DNA of 64,000 bases from Methanobrevibacter sp. (GTDB lineage: Archaea > Methanobacteriota > Methanobacteria > Methanobacteriales > Methanobacteriaceae): contig JAFRFD010000009.1 of NCBI GenBank assembly GCA_017434525.1, forward strand, positions 19,039 through 83,038. Reading direction: 5' to 3'. The notes under the pieces are model-generated. The model did not search any database and was not told where the DNA came from. It saw nothing but the letters and a program-made list of their open reading frames with translations. Below, piece after piece: positions 12,001 to 20,500 of this stretch (position 1 is its first letter; each line of letters begins with the position of its first letter). The translations under genes and the position numbers were made by a program.

Positions 12001-13950
12001 GTTGTTGAATGTGGAATTGATTATCTTACCGTCGTGTGCACCTTCGTGCCAGTCAATAGCACCACCATTGGTACCAGCAATATTACTTGTAAAGTTACAG
12101 TTACTGAATGTTGTATTAGTACAGTTATCAGTAGCACTACCTTGGAGATATATAGCACCACCACGACCACCAGAATTAGTAGCCTCATTATATTTAGCCT
12201 CATTGCTGATAAATCTACAGTCATCTATAGTACCGTTAGGACCAGTCCACATTACAGCACCACCGTAACCGCCATAAGTCATATTACCGTAAGTATCATT
12301 AGCTTCTTTAATACCTAAAGCAGTGTTATTGGTAAAGTTGGAATATTTGATTTCACCACCAATACCAGACCAGAATACAGCACCACCAGACCTATTAGCA
12401 ATATTATCCTCAAATACAGAATTTAGGATATGACCATTTCTAGCACCACGATACCAATCAATAGCACCACCATTAACACCAGCAACATTACCAGTAAATG
12501 TACATGTATCAAACTGAGTGTTATTACAGAGACCTTCACTACTACCTTGCAGGTATACAGCACCACCTTTATTAGATGCATCATTGGTAGTGAATGTACA
12601 GTTATATACAGTACCTTCTGAACCTACCCACATGATAGCTCCACCATTACCTCCATAGGTCATACTACCATAAGAGTCTTTATCCTCTTTGATACCTAAA
12701 GCTGTATTGTTGGTGAAGTTGGAATATTTTATTGTACCTATTGTACCGAACCAGTATACCGCACCACCACTACGGTTAGCAGTGTTATTGGTGAATGTGG
12801 AGTTAAGTACATAACCATAATGAGCACCTTTAACCCAATAGAGTGCACCACCATTAGAACCTGCAGTGTTGTTAATGAATGTACAAAGTTCATATTTGGT
12901 GTTATTATTAGTAGGGTCAGTACTTGTATTAGTTAGGAAAGATCCACCACCATATAGTTTAGCAGTGTTACTGATAAAAGTAGTGTTATATACATAACTG
13001 TCGTGAGCTCTAACTACTATTCCACCACCATTACCCGGATAATAAGGTGTAGTACCAACCACATCAAATAGACCTCTAGCTTCATTATACTTGAAGGTAG
13101 AATTATACATTTTGAAATTAGTACCTTGCATACCCACTGCCCCAGCAGAACCGTTAGCAGTGTTATGTTCAAAAGTACAATTGATAATAGTACAGTTGGT
13201 GAAACCATCCTTACTTGCAATAGCACCACCATTCAAACCAGCATAATTATCAACAAATGTGGAATGACTGATTTTTACATTATTGGCATCAACCATAAAT
13301 ACCGCAGCACCAGCACCAATACCATCATTACCATTGTTTAAAGCAATATTGCCCTTGAAGTAAGAATTGGTAATTGTACTGCCACTACCTCTAATGAATA
13401 CACCTGCACCATTACCGTATGTAGCAGTGTTATCTATGAAATTACAGTTGTCAATATGAACTTCACCATTTGCAAAAATAGACCCTCCGTGACCTGTTTG
13501 ATCACCATTTGGCAAAACAGTAGAATTAGCATTAACAAATGTAATTCCTTTCAAGGTTACATTAGCGTTCTGTGCAATAATAAATATTCTGGATTTGTGA
13601 CTAGCATCAATGATAACATTGCCGTTACCGTTAATGACTTTAGTACCAGATATAATAATACCTTTATTGCCCAGACTAACATCCGTATCCATGTACGTAT
13701 AGTTCTTGGTCAGCGTGATTTCTGACCCTCCATTTAAAATGCCCTGTAATTCAGTGAATGAACCTTCATTCGCATTTCCCACCAGGCCATTCGATTCGGA
13801 GTTAGGAAGTGCGTATGAAGAGACATTATCAACTGACAAGACATTACCGTCTGTGCTATTTGATCCACTGTCGACAGCACTTACTGCCTGCAGTGAGAAA
13901 ATAACACATATTAATAATATAAATATTGTCAATATCTCTTTTCTATTCAT
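1..13950 (-). CDS. Giant adhesin-like surface protein, N-terminal 4650 residues (3' end outside window)
   Basis: The reading frame is open from the ATG at 13950 to the left edge; I checked the frame at several points and saw no stop. It begins MNRKEILTIFILLICVIF..., a signal peptide with likely cleavage after AVSA. Residues about 60-3290 are a right-handed beta-helix built from GGAIYW/NNTA-type turns. Two segments interrupt it (residues about 1880-2120 and 2450-2775) that lack these turns and look alpha-helical. From about residue 3420, 13 complete and one cut Ig-like repeats of 85-95 residues follow, each with a pattern like YGDxxNITV...Y.GD..Y......FTV.K. N-x-S/T sequons are dense. It is presumably exported and displayed on the cell surface; the ligand is unknown. 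The anchor, if any, lies outside the window. It has its own promoter and Shine-Dalgarno site. Confidence 0.93.
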   Translation of the reverse strand, partial: MNRKEILTIFILLICVIFSLQAVSAVDSGSNSTDGNVLSVDNVSSYALPNSESNGLVGNANEGSFTELQGILNGGSEITLTKNYTYMDTDVSLGNKGIIISGTKVINGNGNVIIDASHKSRIFIIAQNANVTLKGITFVNANSTVLPNGDQTGHGGSIFANGEVHIDNCNFIDNTATYGNGAGVFIRGSGSTITNSYFKGNIALNNGNDGIGAGAAVFMVDANNVKISHSTFVDNYAGLNGGAIASKDGFTNCTIINCTFEHNTANGSAGAVGMQGTNFKMYNSTFKYNEARGLFDVVGTTPYYPGNGGGIVVRAHDSYVYNTTFISNTAKLYGGGSFLTNTSTDPTNNNTKYELCTFINNTAGSNGGALYWVKGAHYGYVLNSTFTNNTANRSGGAVYWFGTIGTIKYSNFTNNTALGIKEDKDSYGSMTYGGNGGAIMWVGSEGTVYNCTFTTNDASNKGGAVYLQGSSEGLCNNTQFDTCTFTGNVAGVNGGAIDWYRGARNGHILNSVFEDNIANRSGGAVFWSGIGGEIKYSNFTNNTALGIKEANDTYGNMTYGGYGGAVMWTGPNGTIDDCRFISNEAKYNEATNSGGRGGAIYLQGSATDNCTNTTFSNCNFTSNIAGTNGGAIDWHEGAHDGKIINSTFNNNIANANGGAIYWRGHNGNITYSNFTNNTAKGVHPGHYGNVGDGGAIFWAGINGDVDNCRFVENEAIRNDNYVAGGRGGAVYLDRCSHGNKNTTFWNVYFENNIAGTNGGAIDWHDGAEDGLVNNATFINNTAKRNGGAIFWHGQNGTIKNSRFTNNRATGTEWEYTFDLNMGTSIVVQDNGNLVLGNIYVIQNSTLPTVTPTSNDVNKLFVLNYTNGTKKVFKSYVAHNNGTGLIWLKLDETTIDISESIISPVDWAIDQYYGGDGGSILWSGDIGLVYNCSFTDSNSARRGGGAYMTGSDNVTYNLCNFTNSTSGTNGGGVDWLAGANYGKIYNCIFNNTRAARSAGAIYYDGWYGDMQNITIINTTSYGGALKQSKDKLVNYAGWDSSHWDTNTTGGDAGAIMFTGSFIDVYNVTFTNCTASGRGGAVFLQDNHNVAFDLCTFENNRALGTANNTYTNDKDVTSRLNKWNTGHGGAIGFDIGATNGTIKNSKFFNNTAARDGGAIFFAFGSINGTIYNSTFDNNTAKRNGGAFCWDGTGGNVTYCNFTGNKALGVVISTEYAVLTSLDDVINVTGADAYDLDQPSTATDNKLYVLVIYDGTKKAKYELYVSQVTDSHFWLKIDETTETGPSPIDWAVDEYFGGDGGSIYWGGDNGTIDNCKFIDSDSARRGGGAYMTGGDHVNYYNCTFENCTSGTNGGGLDWLAGANYGKVIDCNFTHTEAARSAGAIYYDGDYGEFRNIIIKNTTAHGGDITQNKDGKVKYAGWDSSHWDTNTTGGDGGAIMFTGDHIKVYNANITDCTALGRGGAVFLQDNDNVTFELCRFENNRALGTANNTFNDPHDTSSGLNKDLTGHGGAISFDIDASQSSIINSTFINNTAKNFGGAVHFREGASEDKIINSTFEKNYVDEDGGALYIDGTNCELHNSTFTDNYAGDDGGAIFWQGDAGIIYNITCVNNSGVSTHGNSKGGTICLNGNNISLSNSSFKQSHAKVTGGALFVTGNYVNITGSEFDDCNVTTETGGAIQILGDYVQVRDSTFNECHAPDGGAIYVEGEHVKIIGSEFTNNNITKDGAALYVKGDYAELHNSTFKDNVAGDDGGAIYWEGSHGTIYNITCENNSGISAGDSNSNGGTICLTGGDVTLSESSFKDSFAGADGGAIFVTGDDVTIMTTNFENCTSVEEGGAIYILGHDTTITDCTFEECNATQGGAIYVEGDRATISVNITDTHALGADSYVKTVDYKFFKDNVKEIKYDIDDLIKYVLTIKTGNVIGEDITDENVTCLNSTLRDLYNAVDNVLNDNGINSTNVTIALDIISKLNANLTQLNSTLNPGGAKNITLKLISDLETIEKELNYVLEVSQSLETPANITAEIDGMIKVLDEFTPTSEITADNITTLKSDLIKINDTVKGIFNNSLFNLTNITLALSLLDEFNQTLHTIDANNVLGLSDDVEKIAKELRNISTVSDTLVVPEVIAQGGAIYISGNEALIDGSIINSTDAVYGGGLYITGHDVKVDNSVFMNLYSVEDGGAIDIAGQGGKLYNSKFINNTAGDDGGAINWDGNQGKIYNITCENNKGISLNGSSSNGGTISLTGNDTSIEKSSFTQTYALIAGGAIFVTGNNVNITDTEFKDCNVSMDIAETNKSYANGGGAIYVLGNYSNIINCTFDDSEAREGGAIYVQGHDVKVDKSNFTDSIALNGGTIYIDGDHAIVMGCILNDTVAGSDSHTLLDENLDVSAFQDALSGKGGAIYIKSENSQILDSTITLSNATYEGGAIYVEGNNATISVDFIDCGAGFPAAWVTPDINLFISPIRDILVKVNGIIAYNNDIHNGFSDNFSDIYNSLSFIRNNIVNKIFSNRHLNVDNLHNAIGNLTELNNAMPNMVTDSVLLDTLDLSSYISLLSDIDSDNYNYYNSKVKPVYDGLNTKMAYINILGNDNSYLYKRLESIRNNLVNKIFVDKKLNVNNLHHAIDNLTEVYDCVKFAEKDGSYDKFLNNLSIIIGGLRSIPDNPDDATYNVYDKVRSAAYNNISSLMTYSRNIKNTYGAYKTNVNALKSNLDKLVSQTNLKSFNNVMYDVMVNVADIEANLDLLLDAYAGSDFTELSDNFTYVKSQLGIIHNAAESLQNLGIKGGAIYVAGNDTNITGSTFLRCLVGNALKGEGGAIYINGVNTTITESDFMNCSAPDNGGSIYIDGKNALVEKSTFNKTSSEYRGGAIYIEGFNATVKDSNFTDSTVTGGKYENTNPRGGAIYINENNATIEGSIFNNSSVSTTVGEGGTVYIEGDYTRILSSEFETSKAFIGGTIFLEGDHCTVSDSSFNDSHTLNREGHGGAMYSTGSNSRVYASNFTNNDAEGNGGAIFWYGGDSSRNNVVDDCIFINNTAKANTYQLNTKGGGAVYWSEGGYYGTVKNSKFYNNSVVSSINHKADGGAILWDKSLHALVDNCIFIGDYVFTTGDQNNGIWAQGGAMYLRPNANYTIRDSLFENCYSSKEGGALYMQSADSSVPGNVLVENTKFINNTAQGIGKYEIFGGGAVMIKQIKTVDFKNVSFINNTANVGGALSVYKVYGNAKTFDQCTFENNTATEMGGAIYILEGNDKVLYVTNSNFTYNKAVKGSAIYAEKSFYLTNVELLKNRANTSSLDMAFSRPDGTLDLTLKGWDNYLNAMYITKGNTAYCSNVKYWTDDTKLSGTEAITSQSKSGLEAEPTLEKGISLTVELFDANNNKLNVGNDIFATDAIGELHLTPNDFDGITSFENVYVKARLTNEDYYTQVEVTTRLPSSMEATAHNVTYHRNATVNVTITPSTGLPAATGIVSVYYGDVFLGNISVTNNKGISDEILTNITADRFLEVGTHNLTLKYWGDLYNDEINITVPINVTKAQSNITIVAFNEIGYNLFINVTIVDDWDGKYYADATGNVTLNVYGKDLTTPIQSKVVYLTNGTGVTFFDLLPANYTIKAVYDGDKNYNASINSTTVELHHKQDIRILIDINATAGDIMVDETVYINITILTPEGFEATGNVTLYLDNEKYSLSLTDSKVQFNKTGLPAGHKIVTVCYDGSKDLQANYGDAEFNVLKYNTTFTIGVTNITHNQTEVINITFLNETEGVVYIYVNGGNYSAIINNRTAILELSNLTVGEHNVTVKFPGDWKFNNVTNMTRFYVKQVTPDVIIDVDNVTYGNPTNIVIKVPDCVSGNVSIKINGTPYGDPKLIDNGKVEFDVGILAAGNYTVEAIYSGDTNHTSARYKQNFTVYKANRTIDIEVKDIVYGDVEHIEVYVNASGNVTITVNGKSETIVLNESGKASLDVYNLSAKTYTVDVTYNGNDNYTKSSASKTFTVSQMATSLDVKVHDVPIRGMEYINITVMNSTGGVATNLNGTLTINIDGVDRKANIINGTATFNTTEFNNAVGKRVVWVFFEGDVNFKESRAMKTYKVTQRTLTENDLNVTAQNITVGQTGNVTVNLPKDITGYVVIEIEAYNGYRDDTYYKEVNNGEAFVYPEDLREGTYHVYVTYKGTDYKPRFAETLFTVSKIKVNVTIDVNDTVYDNTSDIVVYVDDGVEGAITIKINNTLIGTFAIVDGKVNTTVKLGAGKYTVYAEYEGNYKYNANKTESKSFTVEKATPAITIDPVTVDANTSAVIVVHINDTATGTINITVNKQNYTADIIDGVATFDMIPVLPAGIYNVTANYYALSDTNYTEGSKYIEVGVTVTKIKCYPMNVSAENITVGQNTNITVNVPDGATGYVIIWVNGTDHINRTIVDGEVKFSLGDNLKEGVYVVNATLIDDNYENRVVTTFFTVSKVDTPISILVTEPVYVNDTAVITVTVPDGIKDIVTIEINGESYNNKSVEGNKVIFEVSNITYGNKTVVAIYGGDDKFRSNYTTENFTVHKRNSFINVNATNGVVDGEVIINVTVPERATGYVIVNVNGTNYTINLTKGDDRVAVKVTKDGPYNVTVTYIGDDQFLPNTNNTNFTVSKLDTDVIIDVKDTVYDKDVNIVVYVDEGVEG
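9400..11680 (-). repeat. Two tandem copies of a 1143-bp unit inside the first adhesin
   Basis: A landmark block (cccagtgact, with matching flanks) recurs at 9681 and 10824, exactly 1143 bp (381 codons) apart. A second landmark, the segment encoding a DWAID/PVDWAID motif, recurs at about 10070-10110 and 11213-11250 with the same period. The copies have diverged at many positions but keep the frame, so this is an in-frame duplication of several beta-helix turns. Ends are approximate. Downstream in the gene (11.9-12.9 kb) a shorter imperfect repeat of roughly 380-405 bp also recurs three times. Confidence 0.75.
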
Positions 13951-13954
13951 AATA

Positions 13955-14046
13955 CACCCCCTCCATTTGATGACATATATTTTTTACATATGTCTCTTTG
14001 GAGAGTCTATCGTGATATTTATTTTAGAATATCATAATATATAATC
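13955..14046 (-). promoter_or_regulatory. Promoter and ribosome binding site of the first adhesin gene
   Basis: On the minus strand a very strong Shine-Dalgarno sequence GGAGGGGGTG (13955-13964) lies four bases before the ATG at 13950. A TATA-like stretch ATTATATATTATG lies at about 14033-14045, which would place transcription start near 14010 and give a leader of roughly 60 nt. The TATA assignment is by eye in AT-rich DNA. Confidence 0.6.
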
Positions 14047-14551
14047 TTTTTCTTTACAAAAAATAGAAAAAAACTAAAAAAAATTCAGAATTAAATTAAA
14101 AAATTAAACAATGATAAACATAGCATTACTAATAAAATTACATGTAAAAAAATCGAATTTCATAATAAACCCAGTTCAACTCAACAATCTTCAACTGAAA
14201 AAATAATAATAAAAATCAGTATAATTATAGCAGATTCACATTGAAGATATAAAACTGGAGAGTATGAACATTTTAGTTGGAATTATATGAATGATATTTA
14301 AAAAAAATTACGAAAAATATTGAAAAACCATGCAACAAAATTTAAAAAATGCTGAAAAAAATTGCCATATTTTGATTAAGCATAGCAATAAAACCCATAA
14401 AAGTTAAAAATTAATTATACAAATTAAAATCAGTGATAATCACCACAAGACCACCACAAAGTAATATTAAAAATTAATAGAAAACTATAAAAAAATTAGA
14501 ATACCCTCAATAATAGAATATAATTTTTACACAGTTTGAACATTGAATTTG
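14047..14551. other. AT-rich intergenic spacer between the two giant adhesin genes
   Basis: About 500 bp of very AT-rich DNA with stops in all frames. I see no convincing ORF, RNA gene or repeat between the terminator of the upstream adhesin and the promoter of the downstream one. Confidence 0.6.
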
Positions 14552-14591
14552 AAAAAAAAGAAAAATAAGAAATCATGAAAAATCATGATTA
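14552..14591 (-). terminator. Hairpin plus T-tract terminator of the 5404-aa adhesin gene
   Basis: On the minus strand the stop codon overlaps a perfect 8-bp stem (AATCATGA / TCATGATT, 14571-14578 and 14583-14590, 4-base loop). It is followed by a T-rich run (14552-14570). Confidence 0.75.
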
Positions 14592-17500
14592 CTTTTTAAA
14601 TTTTCTCATTTGACCTGAACCCAATACCAATAATATTAATATTAATAATATTATAGGGTTTCCGGTAGGATATTGATACAAACTTATTCCACCATCATGT
14701 TCAAATACATTAGTGGCATTAGTAGTATCATTTTTCTCTACAGGATTGACTTTTATAGATCCTACAGTATTACCCGGAAGATATTTTTCATCACCTGAAT
14801 AGTATGCAATGATGTCATGTTCCCCAGCTTTCAAGCCAGGAATGATGAATATTGCCACCCCATCTTCAATATCTGCAGTGTACTGTTTTCCATCGATTTC
14901 AATAGTAATTGTACCTGTTGCATCTTCCGGAACATATACAATAATTTCACCATCTTCACCAACAGTGATTTCAGGCGCTTCAATGTCCACTTGAGGTTTT
15001 AACTTAAGAACATCAAATGTTGTTCTGTTTTCACTTGGTTTGAATAATATTGTACCCTTATATTCAACTGTAACAAGTTTTGTGCCTGCTTTTAGACCCG
15101 GTACGACCAATATTGCTTCACTGTTATTGTCAAGCGGAACAATGTATATTTCACCATCGACAGTTACTGTTACGTTTCCGGTTAGTCCTTCAGGGCCAAC
15201 CTTAATGTTGATTACTGCATCTTCACCGACATAGATGTCATCGGCTGTTACGACAACAGTGCTTTGTTTGTCCCTTACATGGAACAGGTCACTTGTATCT
15301 ACACTTGTGTAGTTTTCATTACCTGGATAGAATGCATATGCAGGATATGCGCCTACCGGCAAGTTGATTAAGTTCCAAGTTGCATTGCCCTTGTAGTCAT
15401 GTTTTGTTGCTGTCAGTACATCAGTGGTTACGACTCCATTGTCAAGGGATATCATCACTGTTCTGTTGTATATTGTGACATATACGAATCCAGGAGCATT
15501 GACTGTTATGTTCGCCACTTCTATTTCGCCAACCCAAATGTCTTCAACCTCAATAGTGATAATCGGAACAACACGTGCTACATTGAATGTGCCTGATGTT
15601 GAGTTTCCAACATACACTCCGTCTCCGCCATACACGACAGTCACAGGATAGTCTCCTCCTGCCGGATCGATTATCGGCAAGGTCACCTCACCATTATTGA
15701 TCGGTAAACCAGCATAAGTCACGTTTCTTACAGTGATGTTTACTGTGCCTGTTGCCCCTTTAGGTAATGTTACCTTGAGGATTTCATCTTCACCGTAAGT
15801 GATGTCATATGCATCAATGCTTATTGGAGTGTTGCGTTTTTCGGATGTCACATTGTCACTGGTATCATTGTTGTTTGTCAGGTTTGTATCGTTTTCCCTG
15901 GATTTTGCAAATGCGACGTTTTCAATTGTGCCGTTTGAAATGACACGTGCAGTGATTGTTAAGATTACGGTTTCACCGGCATTGAGATTACCTATTGATG
16001 ATATGCCTGTCTTGTCATCATAGACAATTCCTTTGCGTGAGGATTCGAATGAAACGAATTTCAACAGGTCGCTTAGCTTATCAGTGACATTGACTCCAGT
16101 GGCATTGGAAGGACCGTAATTTACAACGGTTATTGTGTATTCTATAAGGTCATTCACATTTACCACGGTTGTGTTTACAACTTTACTTATTCTGATATCC
16201 ACTATCGGAAGTGCAGTTACATTATCAGAGCTTCCATTGTTATTGGATTTGTTTGTATCATTTTCTCTGCTTTTTGCAATTACTATATTTTCAATAGTGC
16301 CGTTTGCGATAACCTGAACTGTTAAAGTCAGGACCACAGGTTTATTCACTGATAAATCACCGATGTGCCATATGTTTGTTGAATTATCATAATAACCCAC
16401 GTCAGCTTCTGCTTTAACCAGTTTTACAAACGGACTTAATTTTTCAGTCACGTTAACACCGGTAGCGTTGCAAGGACCAGCGTTAACTACAGTGATATTG
16501 TATTCTACTAAATCTGTCACGTTCACGACAGTTGCATTTACTGTTTTATTAATCCTTAAATCGACAACAATCTGTGCAGTTATGTTTGTAATGTTAGCCA
16601 CATTGTTTGAAGTGTTTGTATCGTTTTCAATGCCTTTGACTGTAACAACATTTGAAATGTTTCCTGCAGACATGACACGGGCCACAATGGTCAGTGTAGC
16701 ATTGGACTGATTGGTTAATGTTCCGATATTTTTCCATGTGAAACCGTCATATTCACCAACAGTTGCATTGGATGAGACCATTTCAAGTAAAGGACTTAAT
16801 TTCTCAGCTACAAACACGCCATGGGCATCACATGGACCATCATTCCTGATGAAGATAGTGAATTTGATTAAATCACCCACAACAACAGAAGAAACATTAG
16901 CCTCTTTTGTAATCTGCAAGTCAACAATATTCAAAGAGGTAATGTTAGTAATGTTAGCCTTATTGTTTGAAGTGTTTGTATCATTTTCAATACCTGATAC
17001 TGTAACCACATTTGAAATATTGCCCTCAGAGACAACACGAGCCACAATAGTCAAAACAGCACTAGACTGATTAGTCAAATTACCAATCATCCAAGTGAAA
17101 CCATCATAATCACCCAAAGTAGTAGTGTTGGAAACATACTCGAGATGTGAATCCAAAGCCTCACCAACAAACACACCAGTAGCATCACAAGGACCATTAT
17201 TCCTAACAGTAACAGTGAACTTAATCAAATCACCCACAACAACAGAAGAAACATTGACCACTTTTGTAATCTGCAAGTCAACAATATTCAATGAAGTAAT
17301 GTTAGTAATGTTAGCCTCATTGTTAGACTTATTAGTATCATTTTCAATACTGTTTACCACCACGACATTAGATATATTGCCCTCAGAGACAACACGAGCC
17401 ACAATAGTCAAAACAGCACTAGACTGATTAGTCAAATTACCAATCATCCAAGTATAACCATCATAATCCCCAAGAGTAGTTGTATTGGAAACATGCTTAA

Positions 17501-20500
17501 GATGGGAATCCAAAGCCTCACCAACAAACACACCAGTAGCATCACAAGGACCATTATTCCTAACAGTAACAGTGAACTTAATCAAATCACCCACAACAAC
17601 AGAAGAAACATTAACCTCTTTTGTAATCTGCAAGTCAACAATATTCAAAGAGGTAATGTTAGTAATGTTAGCATTATTGTTTGAAGTGTTTGTATCATTT
17701 TCAATACCTGATACTGTAACCACATTTGAAATATTGCCCTCAGAGACAACACGAGCCACAATAGTCAAAACAGCACTGGACTGATTAGTCAAATTACCAA
17801 TATTCCAAGTATAACCATCATAATCCCCAAGAGTAGTTGTATTGGAGAAATGCTTAAGATGGGAATCCAAAGCCTCAGTAACAATCACACCAGTAGCATC
17901 ACAAGGACCATTATTCCTAACAGTAACAGTGAATTTGATTAAATCACCCACAACTGCTGATGAAACATTGACCGCTTTTGTGATCTGCAAATCAGCATTG
18001 GTTATTGCTGTGACATTAGGAATGCTTGCATTGTTGTTTGTGTAATTGGTTTCGTTTTGATATGCGTGAACGACAACCACATTTGTAATGTTACCTGCAT
18101 AAACCGCCTGTGCAATAATTGTCAAGGTTGCATTAGTTCCGTTTAACAGCTTAGGAATGTTCCATGTGTAACCGTCCCACTTACCGGCAGTGGTGACATT
18201 GCTGAGCAATTTAAGTTTATCGCTTAATGATTCTGTTACATATATGCCTGTAGCATCACAAGGACCGTCATTAAAGACTGTGATGACAAACTTGATTTTC
18301 TCAGTCACGCCAATTTCGGATGTGACGTTTGCCTCTTTGGTTATTCTCAAGTCAACAATAGGCAATACTGCAATGTCAACTTCATCCCAATTGTCATATG
18401 GATTGTTATCCTTTTCTGTGCTGTTTACAATAACCAGGTTTGGAATGACAGTTCCGTTTCTCATCACTAGAGTAACAATGGTTAAGTTTACACGAGATCC
18501 CTTGGACAGATTGCCTATATGCCAGATGCCTTCGGTTTCATTATAGTAGCCTGATTTTGTTTCAGCCCTAATGAACTTGAGGGCAGGATTTATTGTCTCG
18601 TTTACCATCACATTGGTTGCATTGCAAGGACCGTCATTGTAGACAGTGACTGTGTATTCAATGAAATCGTATACCTTAGCGAATCTGGAGGTTATATTTA
18701 CATCCTTCATGATTTGCAAGTCAACAGTAGGAAGTGCAGTGATATTAGGAATGCTTGCATTATTGTTTGATGTGTTGGTATCGTTTTCTGTACTGTTTAC
18801 GAAAACAACATTAGAAATGTTTCCGACTGAGACAACATTGGTTACAAGGATTAATTGCCTCCAATCGTATTTGTTTAATGTGCCGATGTGCCAGACACCT
18901 TCATCAACATCATAATATCCGTCCCATGTAGTCCAATCGGCCAATTCAAGATGAGGACTTAGGACTTCACTGACATTCACATTAGTGGCGTCGCATGGAC
19001 CCCTATTGCGAACTGTGATTGTGAATACGACTGTATCGCCGACATATGTAATGTTACCGACATTGGCCTCTTTTTCAATTTCCAAATCGACAATAGGGTT
19101 TGCAGTGATATTTGGAATTGTCTTATTGTTGTTGGATTCATTGGTATCTATGTCATAGCCGAATATTTCAACGTAATTTGAGAAATTACCCGGTTCCATA
19201 ACGCGAGCGACAATTTTCAATGTTGCATTAGCGCCTGCATCCAAATTGCCGATATACCATGTATAACCATCATCATATCTGGTGCCCGGAGAGGCAACAT
19301 GATATTCTTCTTTGAGATTAGGGTCTAAAGCTTCAAGCACATAGACACCGCTGGTGTTACAAGGACCGTAGTTATGAGCTGTAATGGTAAATTCAACAAG
19401 ATCGGAAACATTGACAACACCTGTTGTGACATTGACAGTCTTGTTAATTGCCAAATCGACTTTGGTGGTTGCAACAAGAGGGGTTATATTGTCGTAATTG
19501 TTGGACATGTTAATGTCATCATCATTACTTGTTACAAATACCTCATTTTCGATAATGCCTGAGTAAACAATTCTGGCAACAATAGTCAAGTTAGCTTTCT
19601 CGCCGACAGTCATGTTTCCTATTACCCATGTATATTTATCCTTATATACTCCTTTGGATGCGTTCCAACCTTGTTTCTTTCCACTAGGATCGGTTACATT
19701 ATCATACACTTCACACATTCTAAGTTTATCACTTAAAGGTTCACGAATATAGACGTTAGTAGCATTGCAAGGTCCGTCATTGACTACAGTGAGAGTGAAT
19801 ATGAGCACATTAGTCACATTGACATCAGTGCCTACAATGTCGACTGTTTGATAGGTAGTTAAGTTGAAAAGACCAACAGTCTTATTGATTCTCAAATCAA
19901 CAATAGGCTCAGCAGTAATGTTAGGAATGCTTGCATTGTTGTTGGATTTGTTGGTATCGTTTTCTGTACTAGTTACATTGACCGCATTTGTAATGTTTCC
20001 AAGTGAAGTCACGTTAGCATAGATTACTAATTTACACATACCACCTTTAGCCAAATCTCCAATATGCCAAATATGGCCATCATATGTTGTTCCAGGAGTT
20101 GCATCATGATGATACATATGAATAAGAGAGCTTAATTCTTCACTTACATTCACATTGGTTGCATCACAAGGACCGTTATTTCTAACGGTGATTGTGAAGA
20201 TTATCTTATCTCCGTAATGAACAGAACCGCTTACATTAGCTTCTTTTTCAATTTCCAAATCGACAATAGGGTTTGCTGTAATGTTTGGAATTGTATCATT
20301 GTTATTAGACAAGTTAGTATCAATGTCGCTGCCATTTATTACAACATAGTTTGAGAAATTGCCCGGTGCAATGACGCGTGCAATGATTGTTAAAGTAGCG
20401 TTAGCTCCTGCATTCAAGTAACCGATATTCCAGATGTGACCGTCATATGTAGTGCCTGGAGTTGCAACATAAGTATACTCACCAAGATGAGGATCCAAAT

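Noticed and set aside
11569..12318. 249-codon plus-strand open frame
   Set aside because: It lies antisense to the first adhesin; its repetitive Ser/Thr/Val composition mirrors the repeated GGAIY/NNTA codons of the minus-strand gene.
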